A program made the position numbers and the translations under genes. From positions 1-64,000 of the forward strand of contig NZ_JAGQFT020000001.1 of assembly GCF_018122625.2 (NCBI RefSeq): a DNA stretch of 64,000 bases, given 5' to 3'. Positions 9,066-17,585 of this stretch are shown here, in pieces. How positions within the stretch are numbered: the first letter of the stretch is position 1; the number at the start of each line of letters is the position of its first letter. Below the pieces are notes generated by a model. It was given only the letters and a program-made list of their open reading frames with translations, did no database searches and was not told the origin of the DNA. The DNA is from Coralloluteibacterium stylophorae (GTDB taxonomy: Bacteria; Pseudomonadota; Gammaproteobacteria; Xanthomonadales; Xanthomonadaceae).

Positions 9066-9102
9066 TCTGCACCGCAGTCCGCTGCGGCCGTCTGCACCGC
9101 AG
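9066..9102. promoter_or_regulatory. candidate MocR operator: direct repeats plus palindrome
   Basis: Two identical 12-mers, TCTGCACCGCAG, begin at 9066 and 9091, a period of 25 bases. Between them CCGCAG-TCCG-CTGCGG (9072-9087) forms an inverted repeat. The block lies in the gap between the MocR-type regulator and the divergent small membrane gene. Direct repeats of this kind are the known binding mode of several MocR/PdxR proteins; binding here is inferred. Confidence 0.55.
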
Positions 9103-9153
9103 GCGGGCGTGCGCCGCCGCGACAATGCCCGTCTCCCGCCGTCGCCGTCCGCC

Positions 9154-9474
9154 ATGTCCTCCTTCGCCGAACTCAACCTCGCCGTGGTGCTGTTCCTGCC
9201 GTGGTTCCTGGTGCTGGGGCTGCTGTTCTGGCGCTATCCGCGACCGCCGCGGCGCGCCGCCCGCCGCCGGGCCTTCGACATCGCCGCACTGTCGCTGGCG
9301 GCGGTCGCCAGCGTGGTAGCGAATCACTGGAGCTATCGCCTCGGCGCCCTGCATCCAGACGCCGGTGCGATCTGGAAGCAGGTCCTCGCCAGCCTGGTCG
9401 CCTACGGCGCCTTCCTCGCCGTGCTGGCCGCGGCGTGGCCGCTGCGCACGGGGCTCGTCTCGACGAAGCCTTGA
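9154..9474 (+). CDS. small membrane protein, unknown
   Basis: Protein of 106 residues with three hydrophobic stretches: about residues 9-27, 45-57 and 78-97, so three membrane helices are likely. The loop after the first helix is strongly basic (RYPRPPRRAARRR), suggesting that end faces the cytoplasm. No family recognised with confidence. It is divergent from the MocR-type regulator and shares its regulatory gap, so it may be the regulator's target. GACAAT at 9121 could be a -10 element, but no good -35 accompanies it. Confidence 0.7.
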   Translation: MSSFAELNLAVVLFLPWFLVLGLLFWRYPRPPRRAARRRAFDIAALSLAAVASVVANHWSYRLGALHPDAGAIWKQVLASLVAYGAFLAVLAAAWPLRTGLVSTKP

Positions 9475-9520
9475 TGCCGCGCCGACGCGGCCGCCACGCG
9501 CGGCCACCGAGGCTGGCGGC

Positions 9521-10171
9521 ATGTCCCGCGCTTCCGCGTCGTCCCGCCTCGTCACCGCGCTGGTCCTGATCCTCGCCGCCAGCGGCTGCCGGCATGCCGC
9601 CGAGGACGCGCCACGTGCCGCAACGTCGACGGCGACGGCTCCGGACACGGTGACCTTCGCGCAGGACGGGATCTCATTGGAGCACCCGCCCGGCGTGCGC
9701 ATCGAGCATCGCTTCGACGGCGGCTATTTCGGGCCGGGACGGTGGAAGGCCTATGCGCCGGACGACGTGCCGGGCCAGCCGCTGGTTGCCCTGGTGCTGC
9801 CCGGTTCCGACGACATCACCCGCGCCGAGCTCCGCATCGGCAGCAGCCGCGACAACCGCGCCCTCGCCACCTGCGGCGAATCGCCCGATGCGGCAATGCC
9901 GCAGACGCGGGCGGACGTCGCGATCAATGGCATCGACTTCGTGCGCTTCGACGCCGGCGACTCCGGCATGAACCACTACCGTTTCGTGCGCGCCTACCGC
10001 ACCGTGCGCGACCGTGTCTGCTACGCGATCGACCTGGTTGTCGCCGGCACCAATCCCGAGGTGTACGAGCCGCCGCGCGCGGCACCGTTCAGCCGCGAGG
10101 AGGCGATCGCGCGCCTGCAGGCGATGGTGCGCACCCTGCGCCTCGCCGACGCGGCCGCTGCCGGCGGCTGA
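9521..10171 (+). CDS. hypothetical lipoprotein
   Basis: Probable lipoprotein of 216 residues: basic start, hydrophobic core and lipobox AASGC with C23. The mature part is mixed alpha/beta without a recognised family; it has two cysteines (ATCGES and RVCYAID) that could form a disulfide in the periplasm. It begins 46 bases after the small membrane protein in the same direction and may be co-transcribed. Function unknown. Confidence 0.75.
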   Translation: MSRASASSRLVTALVLILAASGCRHAAEDAPRAATSTATAPDTVTFAQDGISLEHPPGVRIEHRFDGGYFGPGRWKAYAPDDVPGQPLVALVLPGSDDITRAELRIGSSRDNRALATCGESPDAAMPQTRADVAINGIDFVRFDAGDSGMNHYRFVRAYRTVRDRVCYAIDLVVAGTNPEVYEPPRAAPFSREEAIARLQAMVRTLRLADAAAAGG

Positions 10172-10280
10172 AGGACGGCGCGGATCACGCGCGCCCGACG
10201 GCGCCCGCGCCAGCATCGCGCTCCCCGTGCACGCGCCGTCAGCGGTCGGGCCGGCGCAGCGGCCAACCCGAGACATTCCC

Positions 10281-11054
10281 ATGCAGCTCAAGGACAAGAC
10301 CGCCTTCGTCACCGGCGCCGATTCGGGCATCGGCCAGGCCATCGCGGTGGCCCTGGCCGAGGCCGGGGCCGATGTGGCCATCACCTACCACAGCGACCGC
10401 GAGGGCGCGGACGAGACCCGCCGGCGCATCGAGGCGGCCGGGCGTCGGGCCTTCGTGCTGCAGCTCGACGTCCGCGAGGAGGCCGCCGTCGACGACGCCT
10501 TCGCCAATGCGCAGGAGGTGCTGGGCCTGCCCGACATCCTGGTCAACAACGCCGGCATGGGCTCCGGCGGGACGCCGGTCGCGGAGATGTCGAGCGAACA
10601 GTTCGACAAGGTCGTGCGCACCGATCTCTACGGCCCGTTCTTCTGCACCCGCGCCTTCCTCAGGCGCCGGATCGAGGCCGGCGGCGGCGGGCGCATCGTC
10701 AACATCACCTCGGTGCACGACTCCATCCCCAGCCCCGGCTCCGCCGACTACGGCGCGGCCAAGGGCGGCATGCTCACCTTCACCCGCAGCGTCGCCCTCG
10801 AGGCCGCGCCGCACCGGATCAACGTCAACGCCATCGCGCCGGGCATGATCGCCACGCCGATGACCCAGAAGCGCCTCGACGACCCCGACACCCGCGCCCG
10901 CGAGCTCCCCAACATCCCCTGGAAGCGCCCGGGCAGGCCGGAGGAGGTCGCAAGGCTCGCCGTCTACCTCGCCTCCGACGACGCCGACTACATCACCGGC
11001 CAGAGCGTGGTGATCGACGGCGGGCTGGAGATGAACTGGGGGCAGGGGGCGTGA
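10281..11054 (+). CDS. short-chain dehydrogenase/reductase (glucose 1-dehydrogenase-like)
   Basis: Classical SDR of 257 residues. The cofactor motif TGADSGIG near the N-terminus, NNAG near residue 92, the catalytic serine in ITSVHD and the YGAAK active-site Tyr-Lys are all present, as is the C-terminal VIDGG. The closest named relatives are glucose 1-dehydrogenases and 3-oxoacyl reductase-like SDRs; the substrate cannot be assigned. The ATG at 10281 has no strong ribosome site. About 110 bases separate it from the upstream lipoprotein gene. Confidence 0.92.
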   Translation: MQLKDKTAFVTGADSGIGQAIAVALAEAGADVAITYHSDREGADETRRRIEAAGRRAFVLQLDVREEAAVDDAFANAQEVLGLPDILVNNAGMGSGGTPVAEMSSEQFDKVVRTDLYGPFFCTRAFLRRRIEAGGGGRIVNITSVHDSIPSPGSADYGAAKGGMLTFTRSVALEAAPHRINVNAIAPGMIATPMTQKRLDDPDTRARELPNIPWKRPGRPEEVARLAVYLASDDADYITGQSVVIDGGLEMNWGQGA

Positions 11055-11067
11055 CCGGGGGAAGAGC

Positions 11068-11100
11068 GGGAACGGGGAATGGGGAATCGGGAAGGGTGAG
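11068..11100. repeat. GGGAATCGGGAA-type short tandem repeat
   Basis: A short run built on GGGAATGGGGAATCGGGAA lies just after the SDR stop codon. The same type of repeat occurs inverted at the end of the next gene (about 11201-11226) and in the composite array at 35.2-35.7 kb, so it belongs to a genome-wide intergenic repeat family. Confidence 0.6.
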
Positions 11101-11200
11101 GACGACGGATCGTTACGTCCTGCACCTTCGGTAGCTGCCTCCCATTGCCTGGAGCGTCGCACGCCGGAGCCACGGAGCTCCGGCCAACGCATGCGCTCCT

Positions 11201-11227
11201 TCCCTATTCCCTATTCCCTATTCCCGC
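11201..11227. repeat. TCCCTATTCCC tandem repeat overlapping a gene end
   Basis: Three to four copies of the 7-mer TATTCCC/CTATTCC lie at the 3' end of the phosphoesterase gene and supply its last codons and stop. On the minus strand it reads GGGAATAGGGAATAGGGAA, the same family as the GGGAATCGGGAATC runs elsewhere. Confidence 0.7.
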
Positions 11228-12415
11228 TTCACCCAGCACCACCTCCACCCACACCAGATGGTGGTCGCTGGCCCGGGTCCAGGCATGGCCGGTGTCACCG
11301 GCGGCCGGCCAGAACACGCCGCCGTCGAGCACGCGGGTGCCGGCGGAGGGCAGGACGTAGTCGACGCGGAGGTTGCCGCCCTGCGGGCCGAAGTTGCCGG
11401 TGTCATGCGCGGCGTCGCCGCGGTGGGCGAGGTTGGCGCCGCCGTCGCGGGCCGCGGCCTGGACCGCGCCGGCGCTCGACGGCGCCGGGTAGTCGAGCAC
11501 GCGCGGATGCTCGAGGAGCTGCAGGATCGCGCCGCGGGTGCTGTCGCCGTCCACCGGATCGGCGTTGTAGTCGCCGACGATGACGAAGGCCGCATCGGCG
11601 CCGAGACCGCCGCGGCGGCCGGCGTCGTCGACGATCCAGTCGCGCGCGCCGGTGCCGACGTACTCGGCCCAGAACCGGATCTCGTCGTGGTTGCGCGCGC
11701 CGTTGCGGTCCTCGGGGCCGTCGAACACCGGCGGCGTGGGATGCGCGGCCAGCAGGTGCAGGCGACCCTGCGGGGTGTCGATCGGCAGGTCCCAGTGCGA
11801 CTTCGAGGACAGCCGCAGGCGCGACCACACCTGCGGCGGATACCAGGCCTGCCCGGTCGCCGGGTCGACCGGGGCCAGCGCATCCGGCATCGCGCTCCAC
11901 GGCAGCAGCCGGAACGTGCGCGCCTGCGCGGCGTCGATCGGGAAGCGCGAGAGCACCAGCATCCCGTACTGGCCGGGGTGCCGGCCGAAGCCCCAGGCGT
12001 CGTTGGGGCCCTCGGCGCGGCCGTTGCGGTCGAGGTCCATGCCGCTGGGCACGCCGGTGTTGACCGGGGCCAGGTAGCGGTACGCATAACGGATCGGCGC
12101 CTGGCCGTGCTGGCCGCGCGCGAGATAGTCCGCGGCGAACAGGTCCGCCGCGCGATGCGCATCGTCGTAGTCGAACTCGTTGAGCAGCACGATGTCCGGG
12201 CGCACGCGCTGGATCACCGCGGCGATGTCGCGCGCCCTGTCGTCGCCGGCCTCGAGCCGCCGCACCAGGCCGTCGGCCCGGTCGTCGTTGAGCGAGGTGT
12301 TGTAGGTCGCGATGCGCAACGGGGCGGACACGGGATCGGACGCGGTACGGGGCGAGGGCGAGGCGGCGCAGGCCGCGAGCGAGAGGGCGACGAGCGCCGC
12401 GAGCAGTGGTTTCAT
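11204..12415 (-). CDS. endonuclease/exonuclease/phosphatase family lipoprotein
   Basis: Secreted or outer-membrane-anchored lipoprotein of 403 residues (lipobox LAAC, C16) with the endonuclease/exonuclease/phosphatase fold. Motifs IATYNTSLN, IVLLNEFDYDD, HPTPPVFDGPED, VIVGDYNADPVDG and SDHHLVW carry the expected Asn, Glu, Asp-x-Asn and Asp-His residues for a metal-dependent phosphoesterase. The natural substrate is unknown. The last codons (giving EAGIGNRE) and the TAG stop lie inside a CCCTATTCCCTATTCCC repeat, so the C-terminal tail derives from an intergenic repeat. The ATG at 12415 is set by the signal peptide. Confidence 0.9.
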   Translation of the reverse strand: MKPLLAALVALSLAACAASPSPRTASDPVSAPLRIATYNTSLNDDRADGLVRRLEAGDDRARDIAAVIQRVRPDIVLLNEFDYDDAHRAADLFAADYLARGQHGQAPIRYAYRYLAPVNTGVPSGMDLDRNGRAEGPNDAWGFGRHPGQYGMLVLSRFPIDAAQARTFRLLPWSAMPDALAPVDPATGQAWYPPQVWSRLRLSSKSHWDLPIDTPQGRLHLLAAHPTPPVFDGPEDRNGARNHDEIRFWAEYVGTGARDWIVDDAGRRGGLGADAAFVIVGDYNADPVDGDSTRGAILQLLEHPRVLDYPAPSSAGAVQAAARDGGANLAHRGDAAHDTGNFGPQGGNLRVDYVLPSAGTRVLDGGVFWPAAGDTGHAWTRASDHHLVWVEVVLGEAGIGNRE

Positions 12416-12512
12416 GGCCGCGGATTCTCGCATGCGGCGATGGTGGGAAAGGCGGTGGTGGCGATGCGGGAACCGGCACCCGGGACGTCGAGCGCGGCGT
12501 TGCCACGTCCCC

Positions 12513-12586
12513 TGTGGGAGCGGCTTCAGCCGCGATCGCCCCGCTCGAGGCGCAGCGGGATCGGGGCTGAAGCCCCTCCCGCAGGA
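12513..12586. repeat. inverted pair of hairpin repeats in a 302-base gap
   Basis: The gap 12416-12717 lies between two divergent genes. It holds TGTGGGAGCGGCTTCAGCCG (from 12513) and the partner GGGGCTGAAGCCCCTCCC (about 12563-12580) in opposite orientation. I see no further gene in the gap. Confidence 0.8.
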
Positions 12587-12717
12587 GCCTGCATCGCCCG
12601 CCGCGCCGGCGCTCGCGCCCGCGGCGCATGCGCGTCCCGCACCGTTGCAGCGCCGCGGTTGGGCGCTGGCACCGTGGGCGGCATCCTGTAGGACCTGTCG
12701 CTCCGCCGCCGCCCGCC

Positions 12718-13578
12718 ATGCCCTACCGCCGCGTCATCGCCCAGCATCCAGCCCACCGCGACGACATCGCCGACCTGGTCACGCGGCGCCCGCTGCCCGG
12801 GCCGGGGCTGCCGCATCTCGATCCCTTCCTGTTCCTCAACCACCACGGCCCGCAGGTCTACCCGCCGGACAACCGCGGCCTGCCGTTCGGCCCGCATCCG
12901 CACCGCGGCTTCGAGACTGTGACCTTCATCCTCGCCGGCGCGCTGGCGCACTCCGACAGCGGCGGCCACGAGAGCGTCATCGATGCCGGCGGCGTGCAGT
13001 GGATGACAGCGGGCCGCGGTCTGGTGCATGCCGAGCTGTCGCCGGAGGCCTTCCGCCGTGGCGGTGGTCCGCTGGAGATCCTGCAGCTCTGGGTCAACCT
13101 GCCGGCACGGCTGAAGATGACCGCCCCGCGCTACGTCGGGCTGCAGCGCGAGGACATCCCGGCGGTCGACGCCGACGACGGTCGCGTCTGCGTGCGGCTG
13201 GTGTCGGGCCGCTTCCACGACATCAGCGGACCGGTGAAGCCGCTGGTCGACGTCGCCATGGCCGTGGTCGAGCTGCGCGAAGGCGGCCGCGTCGTCCTGC
13301 CGGCGCCGCGCACGCACACCGTGTTCCTGTACGTGGTGCGCGGCGCGCTGCACGTCGGCGGCACGCCGGTGCGCCCGCATCACCTGGTCGCGCTCGACGA
13401 CGGCGCCGACGAGGTCGAACTGCACGCGCAGGGCGAGGCCAGCGTGCTGTTCGGCCATGCGGAGCCCTTCGCCGAACCCATCGTCGCCCACGGTCCCTTC
13501 GTGATGAACACGGCCGAGGAGATCCGCGAAGCGGTCCGCGACTACCAGGCCGGCCGCTTCGACGCCGTGCCCGACTGA
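12718..13578 (+). CDS. pirin family protein
   Basis: Bicupin of the pirin family, 286 residues. The metal-binding N-terminal cupin shows PHPHRGFETVT, the HSDSGGH stretch and a following histidine/glutamate region (GLVHAE), the usual ligands for one Fe(II). Bacterial pirins include quercetin 2,3-dioxygenases and regulators of central metabolism; which applies here is open. The second cupin (about residues 185-270) lacks clear ligands, as normal. ATG at 12718 was chosen because the family begins just here; upstream in-frame codons belong to the repeat-bearing gap. Confidence 0.92.
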   Translation: MPYRRVIAQHPAHRDDIADLVTRRPLPGPGLPHLDPFLFLNHHGPQVYPPDNRGLPFGPHPHRGFETVTFILAGALAHSDSGGHESVIDAGGVQWMTAGRGLVHAELSPEAFRRGGGPLEILQLWVNLPARLKMTAPRYVGLQREDIPAVDADDGRVCVRLVSGRFHDISGPVKPLVDVAMAVVELREGGRVVLPAPRTHTVFLYVVRGALHVGGTPVRPHHLVALDDGADEVELHAQGEASVLFGHAEPFAEPIVAHGPFVMNTAEEIREAVRDYQAGRFDAVPD

Positions 13579-13590
13579 TCGGAACTGCCG

Positions 13591-13612
13591 CAGGAGCGGC
13601 TTCAGCCGCGAC
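13591..13612 (+). repeat. single hairpin repeat
   Basis: One copy of AGGAGCGGCTTCAGCCGCGA lies in the 75-base gap between the converging pirin and zinc-metallopeptidase genes, where it could act as a bidirectional transcription stop or mRNA-stabilising hairpin. No T-run follows. Confidence 0.8.
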
Positions 13613-13653
13613 CGGGCGGCCCGGGCCGTGTCGGGGCCCGGGCCCTCGGAGGC

Positions 13654-14514
13654 CTACAGCGCCCCGCTGGCGAAGGTATCGCAGCGCGCCAGCGCACCGC
13701 TGTCGAAGCCGGCGCGGAACCAGCGCGTGCGCTGCTCGGAGGTGCCGTGGCTGAAGCTGTCCGGGGTGACCGTGCCGCGCGACTGGCGCTGCAGGCGGTC
13801 GTCGCCGATCGCCGCGGCGGTGTCCATCGCCCGCTCCAGGTCGCCCGGCTCCAGCCAGTGGTTGCTGCGCTGGGCGTGGTGCGCCCACACGCCGGCGAGG
13901 CAGTCCGCCTGCAGTTCCTGGCGCACCAGCGGGCCGCTCGCTCCGGCCACGTCGCGGCCCGCGGCGCGCTGGCGGTCGACCTCGGCGGTGCTGCCGGTCA
14001 GCGTCTGCACGTGGTGGCCGACCTCGTGGGCGATCACGTAGGCCTCGGCGAAGTCGCCGCCGCCGCCCAGGCGCTGGCGCATCTCGTCGAAGAATCCGGT
14101 GTCGAGGTAGACCGTGCGGTCGGCGGGGCAGTAGAACGGTCCGACCGCCGCCGTGGCGCTGCCGCAGCCGGAGGACACCGAGCCCGAGAACAGCACCATC
14201 TCCGGCGGTGCGTAGGTCTGCCCGGCACGCGCGAACAGCGCGCCCCAGGTGCTCTCGGTGTCGGCCACGATGGCGTTGACGAAGGCGAGGTCGCGGTCGG
14301 GCGCGCCCGGTGCCGGAGCCTGCGTGTCCGCCGGCGCACCGCCGCCGTCGCCGAGCATGGCCAGCATCTGCAGCGGGTCGCCGCCCATCAGCATGCCTAT
14401 CAGCAGCACCACGACGATGCCGCCGATGCCGAGGCCGCCGCCCAGGCGCAGACCGCCGCCGCGCCCGCGGCGGTCCTGGACGTGGGTGCTGGTCCTGCCG
14501 GTCCTCCAGCGCAT
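13654..14514 (-). CDS. ypfJ: neutral zinc metallopeptidase, YpfJ family
   Basis: Membrane-anchored protein of 286 residues in the KPN_02809/YpfJ family of putative zinc metallopeptidases. A basic, glycine-rich cytoplasmic start precedes a single membrane helix (about residues 31-44). The extracytoplasmic domain has the zinc motif HEVGHH (H163, H167) and a later QADC-x-AGVWA motif that supplies the third ligand region. Cysteines in SSGCGSA and FYCPAD are conserved in this family. The ATG at 14514 has CAGGAGA upstream. Substrate unknown. Confidence 0.92.
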   Translation of the reverse strand: MRWRTGRTSTHVQDRRGRGGGLRLGGGLGIGGIVVVLLIGMLMGGDPLQMLAMLGDGGGAPADTQAPAPGAPDRDLAFVNAIVADTESTWGALFARAGQTYAPPEMVLFSGSVSSGCGSATAAVGPFYCPADRTVYLDTGFFDEMRQRLGGGGDFAEAYVIAHEVGHHVQTLTGSTAEVDRQRAAGRDVAGASGPLVRQELQADCLAGVWAHHAQRSNHWLEPGDLERAMDTAAAIGDDRLQRQSRGTVTPDSFSHGTSEQRTRWFRAGFDSGALARCDTFASGAL

Positions 14515-14572
14515 GGGCGTCTCCTGTGGAAAGCGGCGAGTCTCGGGCCGCGGCGCCGCGGCGGCGTGAAGC

Positions 14573-15142
14573 TCAGCCGACGACGCGGTCGCGGTCGCCG
14601 TCGCGCATGCGCGGAAGCCGGCGCGGCAGGCGCCGCAGCAGGCCGGTCTGGTAGCCGAGGTGGTAGCCGATCAGCAGGCCCGCCACCAGCGCCGTCGGCG
14701 CCCCGGCGACGAGCGCCAGCGTGCCGCCCTCGGCCGGACGCGGCGCGCCGCCCCAGAGCTGCCAGAACCCGTAGCCGATCCGCAGCGCGAACAGCAGGGT
14801 CAGGGCCAGCGCGATGCCGGCATGCGGCGTGTAGCGCACGGTGTAGTCCTGGCGCTCGAACCGGGTCAGGGCGAGCCCGGGCCAGGCCAGCAGCGCGCCG
14901 CAGGCCAGGCCGGTGAGCAGGCTCGGCAGCGCGTGCGCGAGCCACAGCTGGGCGATGCCCGCGCTCGCCAGCGCCAGCGCCGCGGCGACCAGCAGCACGC
15001 CGACGTTGAGGCGCACTTCCCAGCGGCGGAGCACGCGGCGCATGCGGCCGGCGCGGTAGCGCAGCGCCAGGCCGAGCGGCAGCAGGGCGAGCCAGGCGAC
15101 GACCAGCCCGAGCGGAACCAGGAGCAGGATCAGGAGCGGCAT
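14573..15142 (-). CDS. multi-pass membrane protein (DUF1453-like)
   Basis: Protein of 189 residues with about five hydrophobic helices: residues 3-28, 46-66, 75-91, 107-128 and 142-162. The basic segment RAGRMRRVLRR after helix 1 suggests a cytoplasmic loop. It weakly resembles DUF1453/CcdC-like proteins; function unknown. It ends 58 bases upstream of the YpfJ-type gene and starts 24 bases after the Kef-type antiporter, so the three may be one transcript. Confidence 0.7.
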   Translation of the reverse strand: MPLLILLLVPLGLVVAWLALLPLGLALRYRAGRMRRVLRRWEVRLNVGVLLVAAALALASAGIAQLWLAHALPSLLTGLACGALLAWPGLALTRFERQDYTVRYTPHAGIALALTLLFALRIGYGFWQLWGGAPRPAEGGTLALVAGAPTALVAGLLIGYHLGYQTGLLRRLPRRLPRMRDGDRDRVVG

Positions 15143-15166
15143 GCGTGGCGCCTGCGGCGGGCCGGA

Positions 15167-17107
15167 TCAGCGCGCATCGTCGTCGCCCGCGGTGGAATGC
15201 TCGCGCCGTGCGTCCGCGTCCGCGCGCGCCTCGCGCGCGTTTGACGACGTGGCGGCCAGGCCGCGCCGGACCGAGGCGCCGTCGCGTCCCTGTGGCGCCG
15301 CCCCGTCGCCCTCGAGCGGGTCGCGGCGGGCCGGCAGCAGGGGCGTGGGGCGCGGCCGGGGGCGGTCGACGTTGCCGAACATCAGCGGGATCCCGGCCCG
15401 CGAGTCGCCGGCGGCGAGTTCGAGCTGCAGGCGCTGCTGGTCGCGGCGGCGGATGTCGTCGTTGATCTCGCGCGCCTCGCCCGGCGGCACCTGCAGCAGG
15501 AGCAGCGCGGCATGGCCGAAGGCCATCGCCGATTCGAAGGTCTCGCGCACCTGGTATTCGACACCCGCGTCGATCAGCTTGACCGCGTGCTCGCGGTCGA
15601 AGGCGCGGGCCATGATCCGGGTGCTCGGGAAGGCGTGCCGGGCGAGCGCGACGATGCGGTCGGTGGTCTGCGGCGAATCCACGCAGATGCACAGCACGTC
15701 GGCGGAGGCCGCGCCCGATGCCTCCAGCACGTCGAGCCTGCGGCCGTCGCCGAAGTAGACCTTGAACCCGAACTCCTCGGCGCTGCGGATCATCTCGGTG
15801 TCGATGTCGAGGATGGAGATGCGCAGGCCGCGCGCCAGCAGCTGCTGGCTGGCGACCTGGCCGAAGCGGCCGAAGCCGATCATGAGCACGTTGCCGTCGA
15901 GGCCGCGCGCGCTCTCGACGCCGTCCATGCTCGCCGGCGCCTTGGCCTTGTGCCGGCGCACCAGGCGGCTCATCAGCATGACCAGGAACGGCGTGGCCAC
16001 CATCGACAGGATCACGGTGGCGCTGAGGACGCCGTTGGTCTCGCCGTCGACGACGCCGGCATCCTGCGCCGCCGAGTACAGCACGAAGGCGAATTCGCCG
16101 CCCTGCGCCATCAGCGCCGCACGGAACAGGCCCTCGACATGGCTGCGCCCGGTGGCGCGCGCGATGGCGTAGATCGCCGCCGACTTCACCGCCATGTAGA
16201 CGGCCACCGACGCCAGCACCGTCGCCCAGTGCGCCAGCACGATCGACAGGTCGAGAGCCATGCCGACGCTCAGGAAGAACAGGCCGAGCAGCAGGCCGCG
16301 GAAGGGCTCGATGTCGGCCTCGAGCTGGTGCCGGAAGGAGGAGGTCGACAGCAGCACCCCGGCGACGAAGGCGCCCAGCGCCATCGACAGCCCGCCCATC
16401 TCCAGCAGCAGCGCGGCGCCGAGCACCACCAGCAGCGCCGCCGCGGTCATCACCTCGCGCGCGCGCGAGGCCGCCAGCAGCCGGAACAGCGGATTGAGCA
16501 GCCAGATCCCGGCGGCGACCAGGCCGGCCAGGGCGCCCACGGCGATGGCGATGTCGACCAGCCGCGAGCCGTGGTCGCCGGTGTCGTAGGGGCCGATGAA
16601 GGCGACCACCGCGAGCAGCGGCACGATGGCGAGGTCCTCCAGCAGCAGGATCGAGACCACGCGCTGGCCGTGCGGCTTCGCCGTCGAACCGCGTTCCTCC
16701 ATGATCTGGGCGACGATCGCGGTCGACGACAGCACGAAGCCCATCGCCGCGACGAAGGCCACCGGCCCCGGCAGCCCGAACAGCAGGCCGACGCCGCTCA
16801 GCAGGGCGCCGCAGATGCCGACCTGGGCCACGCCGAGGCCGAAGATCTGCCGGCGCAGCGCCCACAGCCGATCCGGATCCATCTCCAGACCGATCACGAA
16901 CAGCAGCAGGACCACGCCGAGCTCGGCGACGTGCAGGATCGCCTGCGGCTCCGACACCACGCCCAGCACCGACGGCCCGACCAGCACGCCCGCGGCGAGG
17001 TAGCCCAGCACCGAGCCCAGGCGCAGGCGCCGGAACAGGGTCACCGCGACCACGCCGGCGGCGAGCAGGATGACCACCTGCATGAGTTCGTTGTCGTTGC
17101 CGTGCAC
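15167..17107 (-). CDS. monovalent cation:proton antiporter-2 (KefB/KefC type)
   Basis: Inner-membrane K+/H+ antiporter of the CPA2 family, 646 residues. Residues 8 to about 380 form the antiporter domain with about 12 helices (VLGYLAAGVLVGPS, FVIGLEMDPDRLW, SSTAIVAQIMEERG, LLLEDLAIVPLLA). A regulatory TrkA-N (RCK) domain follows from about residue 402 with the NAD-type motif MIGFGRFGQVASQQLL and the GDGRRLDVLEASG stretch. E. coli KefB/KefC are gated by glutathione adducts; whether this one is cannot be seen. A charged tail of roughly 90 residues beyond the RCK domain is not recognised. Confidence 0.92.
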   Translation of the reverse strand: MHGNDNELMQVVILLAAGVVAVTLFRRLRLGSVLGYLAAGVLVGPSVLGVVSEPQAILHVAELGVVLLLFVIGLEMDPDRLWALRRQIFGLGVAQVGICGALLSGVGLLFGLPGPVAFVAAMGFVLSSTAIVAQIMEERGSTAKPHGQRVVSILLLEDLAIVPLLAVVAFIGPYDTGDHGSRLVDIAIAVGALAGLVAAGIWLLNPLFRLLAASRAREVMTAAALLVVLGAALLLEMGGLSMALGAFVAGVLLSTSSFRHQLEADIEPFRGLLLGLFFLSVGMALDLSIVLAHWATVLASVAVYMAVKSAAIYAIARATGRSHVEGLFRAALMAQGGEFAFVLYSAAQDAGVVDGETNGVLSATVILSMVATPFLVMLMSRLVRRHKAKAPASMDGVESARGLDGNVLMIGFGRFGQVASQQLLARGLRISILDIDTEMIRSAEEFGFKVYFGDGRRLDVLEASGAASADVLCICVDSPQTTDRIVALARHAFPSTRIMARAFDREHAVKLIDAGVEYQVRETFESAMAFGHAALLLLQVPPGEAREINDDIRRRDQQRLQLELAAGDSRAGIPLMFGNVDRPRPRPTPLLPARRDPLEGDGAAPQGRDGASVRRGLAATSSNAREARADADARREHSTAGDDDAR

Positions 17108-17188
17108 GGGAGAGGCTCGCGGACGCGCGCCGGCGTCGGGAGGCCCATGATGCCGCAGCCACCCGCGCCGTACAGCGGATGTCCTTGC

Positions 17189-17551
17189 TCAGCGCAGGAG
17201 GAAGTAGGGCAGCGCCGCCAGACCGGCAACGAAGGCGATCGCCGCGAGGATGCCGACCACGCGCAGTGGGTCGTCGCGGAACTGCGCGCCGAGGCCGGGC
17301 AGGCGGCCTTCGCTGCGCGCGGCGGCGTATTCGGCGCGGGCGCGCTCGCGCCGCGTGGCCTGGTAGGCATCCATCAGTTCGCGCGCGCGAGGATGCTCGC
17401 CGTCGTCGGCGATCCAGATCCCGCCCGCGGTGATGCCCCAGCGGTTCGGCCGGGTCTCGTAGTAGCCGATCCCGGCTGCGTCGAGGAATACGCGGACGTC
17501 GTCGGCCTCGTCCCCCGGGACGTGGCGCAGGTCGAGCAGGAGTTTCGCCAT
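17189..17551 (-). CDS. DUF6164-like small membrane protein
   Basis: Protein of 120 residues: an N-terminal soluble part (LLLDLRHVPGDEADDVRVFL, then GIGYYETRPNRWGITAGGIW) followed by a single C-terminal membrane helix (about residues 97-118). It resembles a family seen in gammaproteobacteria and annotated as DUF6164, of unknown function. The soluble part looks like a small alpha/beta domain (compare DUF2007-type signal-transducing domains). It stands between the Kef-type antiporter and the MFS transporter on the same strand. Confidence 0.75.
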   Translation of the reverse strand: MAKLLLDLRHVPGDEADDVRVFLDAAGIGYYETRPNRWGITAGGIWIADDGEHPRARELMDAYQATRRERARAEYAAARSEGRLPGLGAQFRDDPLRVVGILAAIAFVAGLAALPYFLLR

Positions 17552-17585
17552 GCCGCGGATGATACGGAGCGCGGCGGCGTCCGCC

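Noticed and set aside
9021-9176. MocR start at 9155 or 9176
   Set aside because: It would include operator-like repeats in coding sequence and overlap the divergent gene start; the added residues are not family-like.
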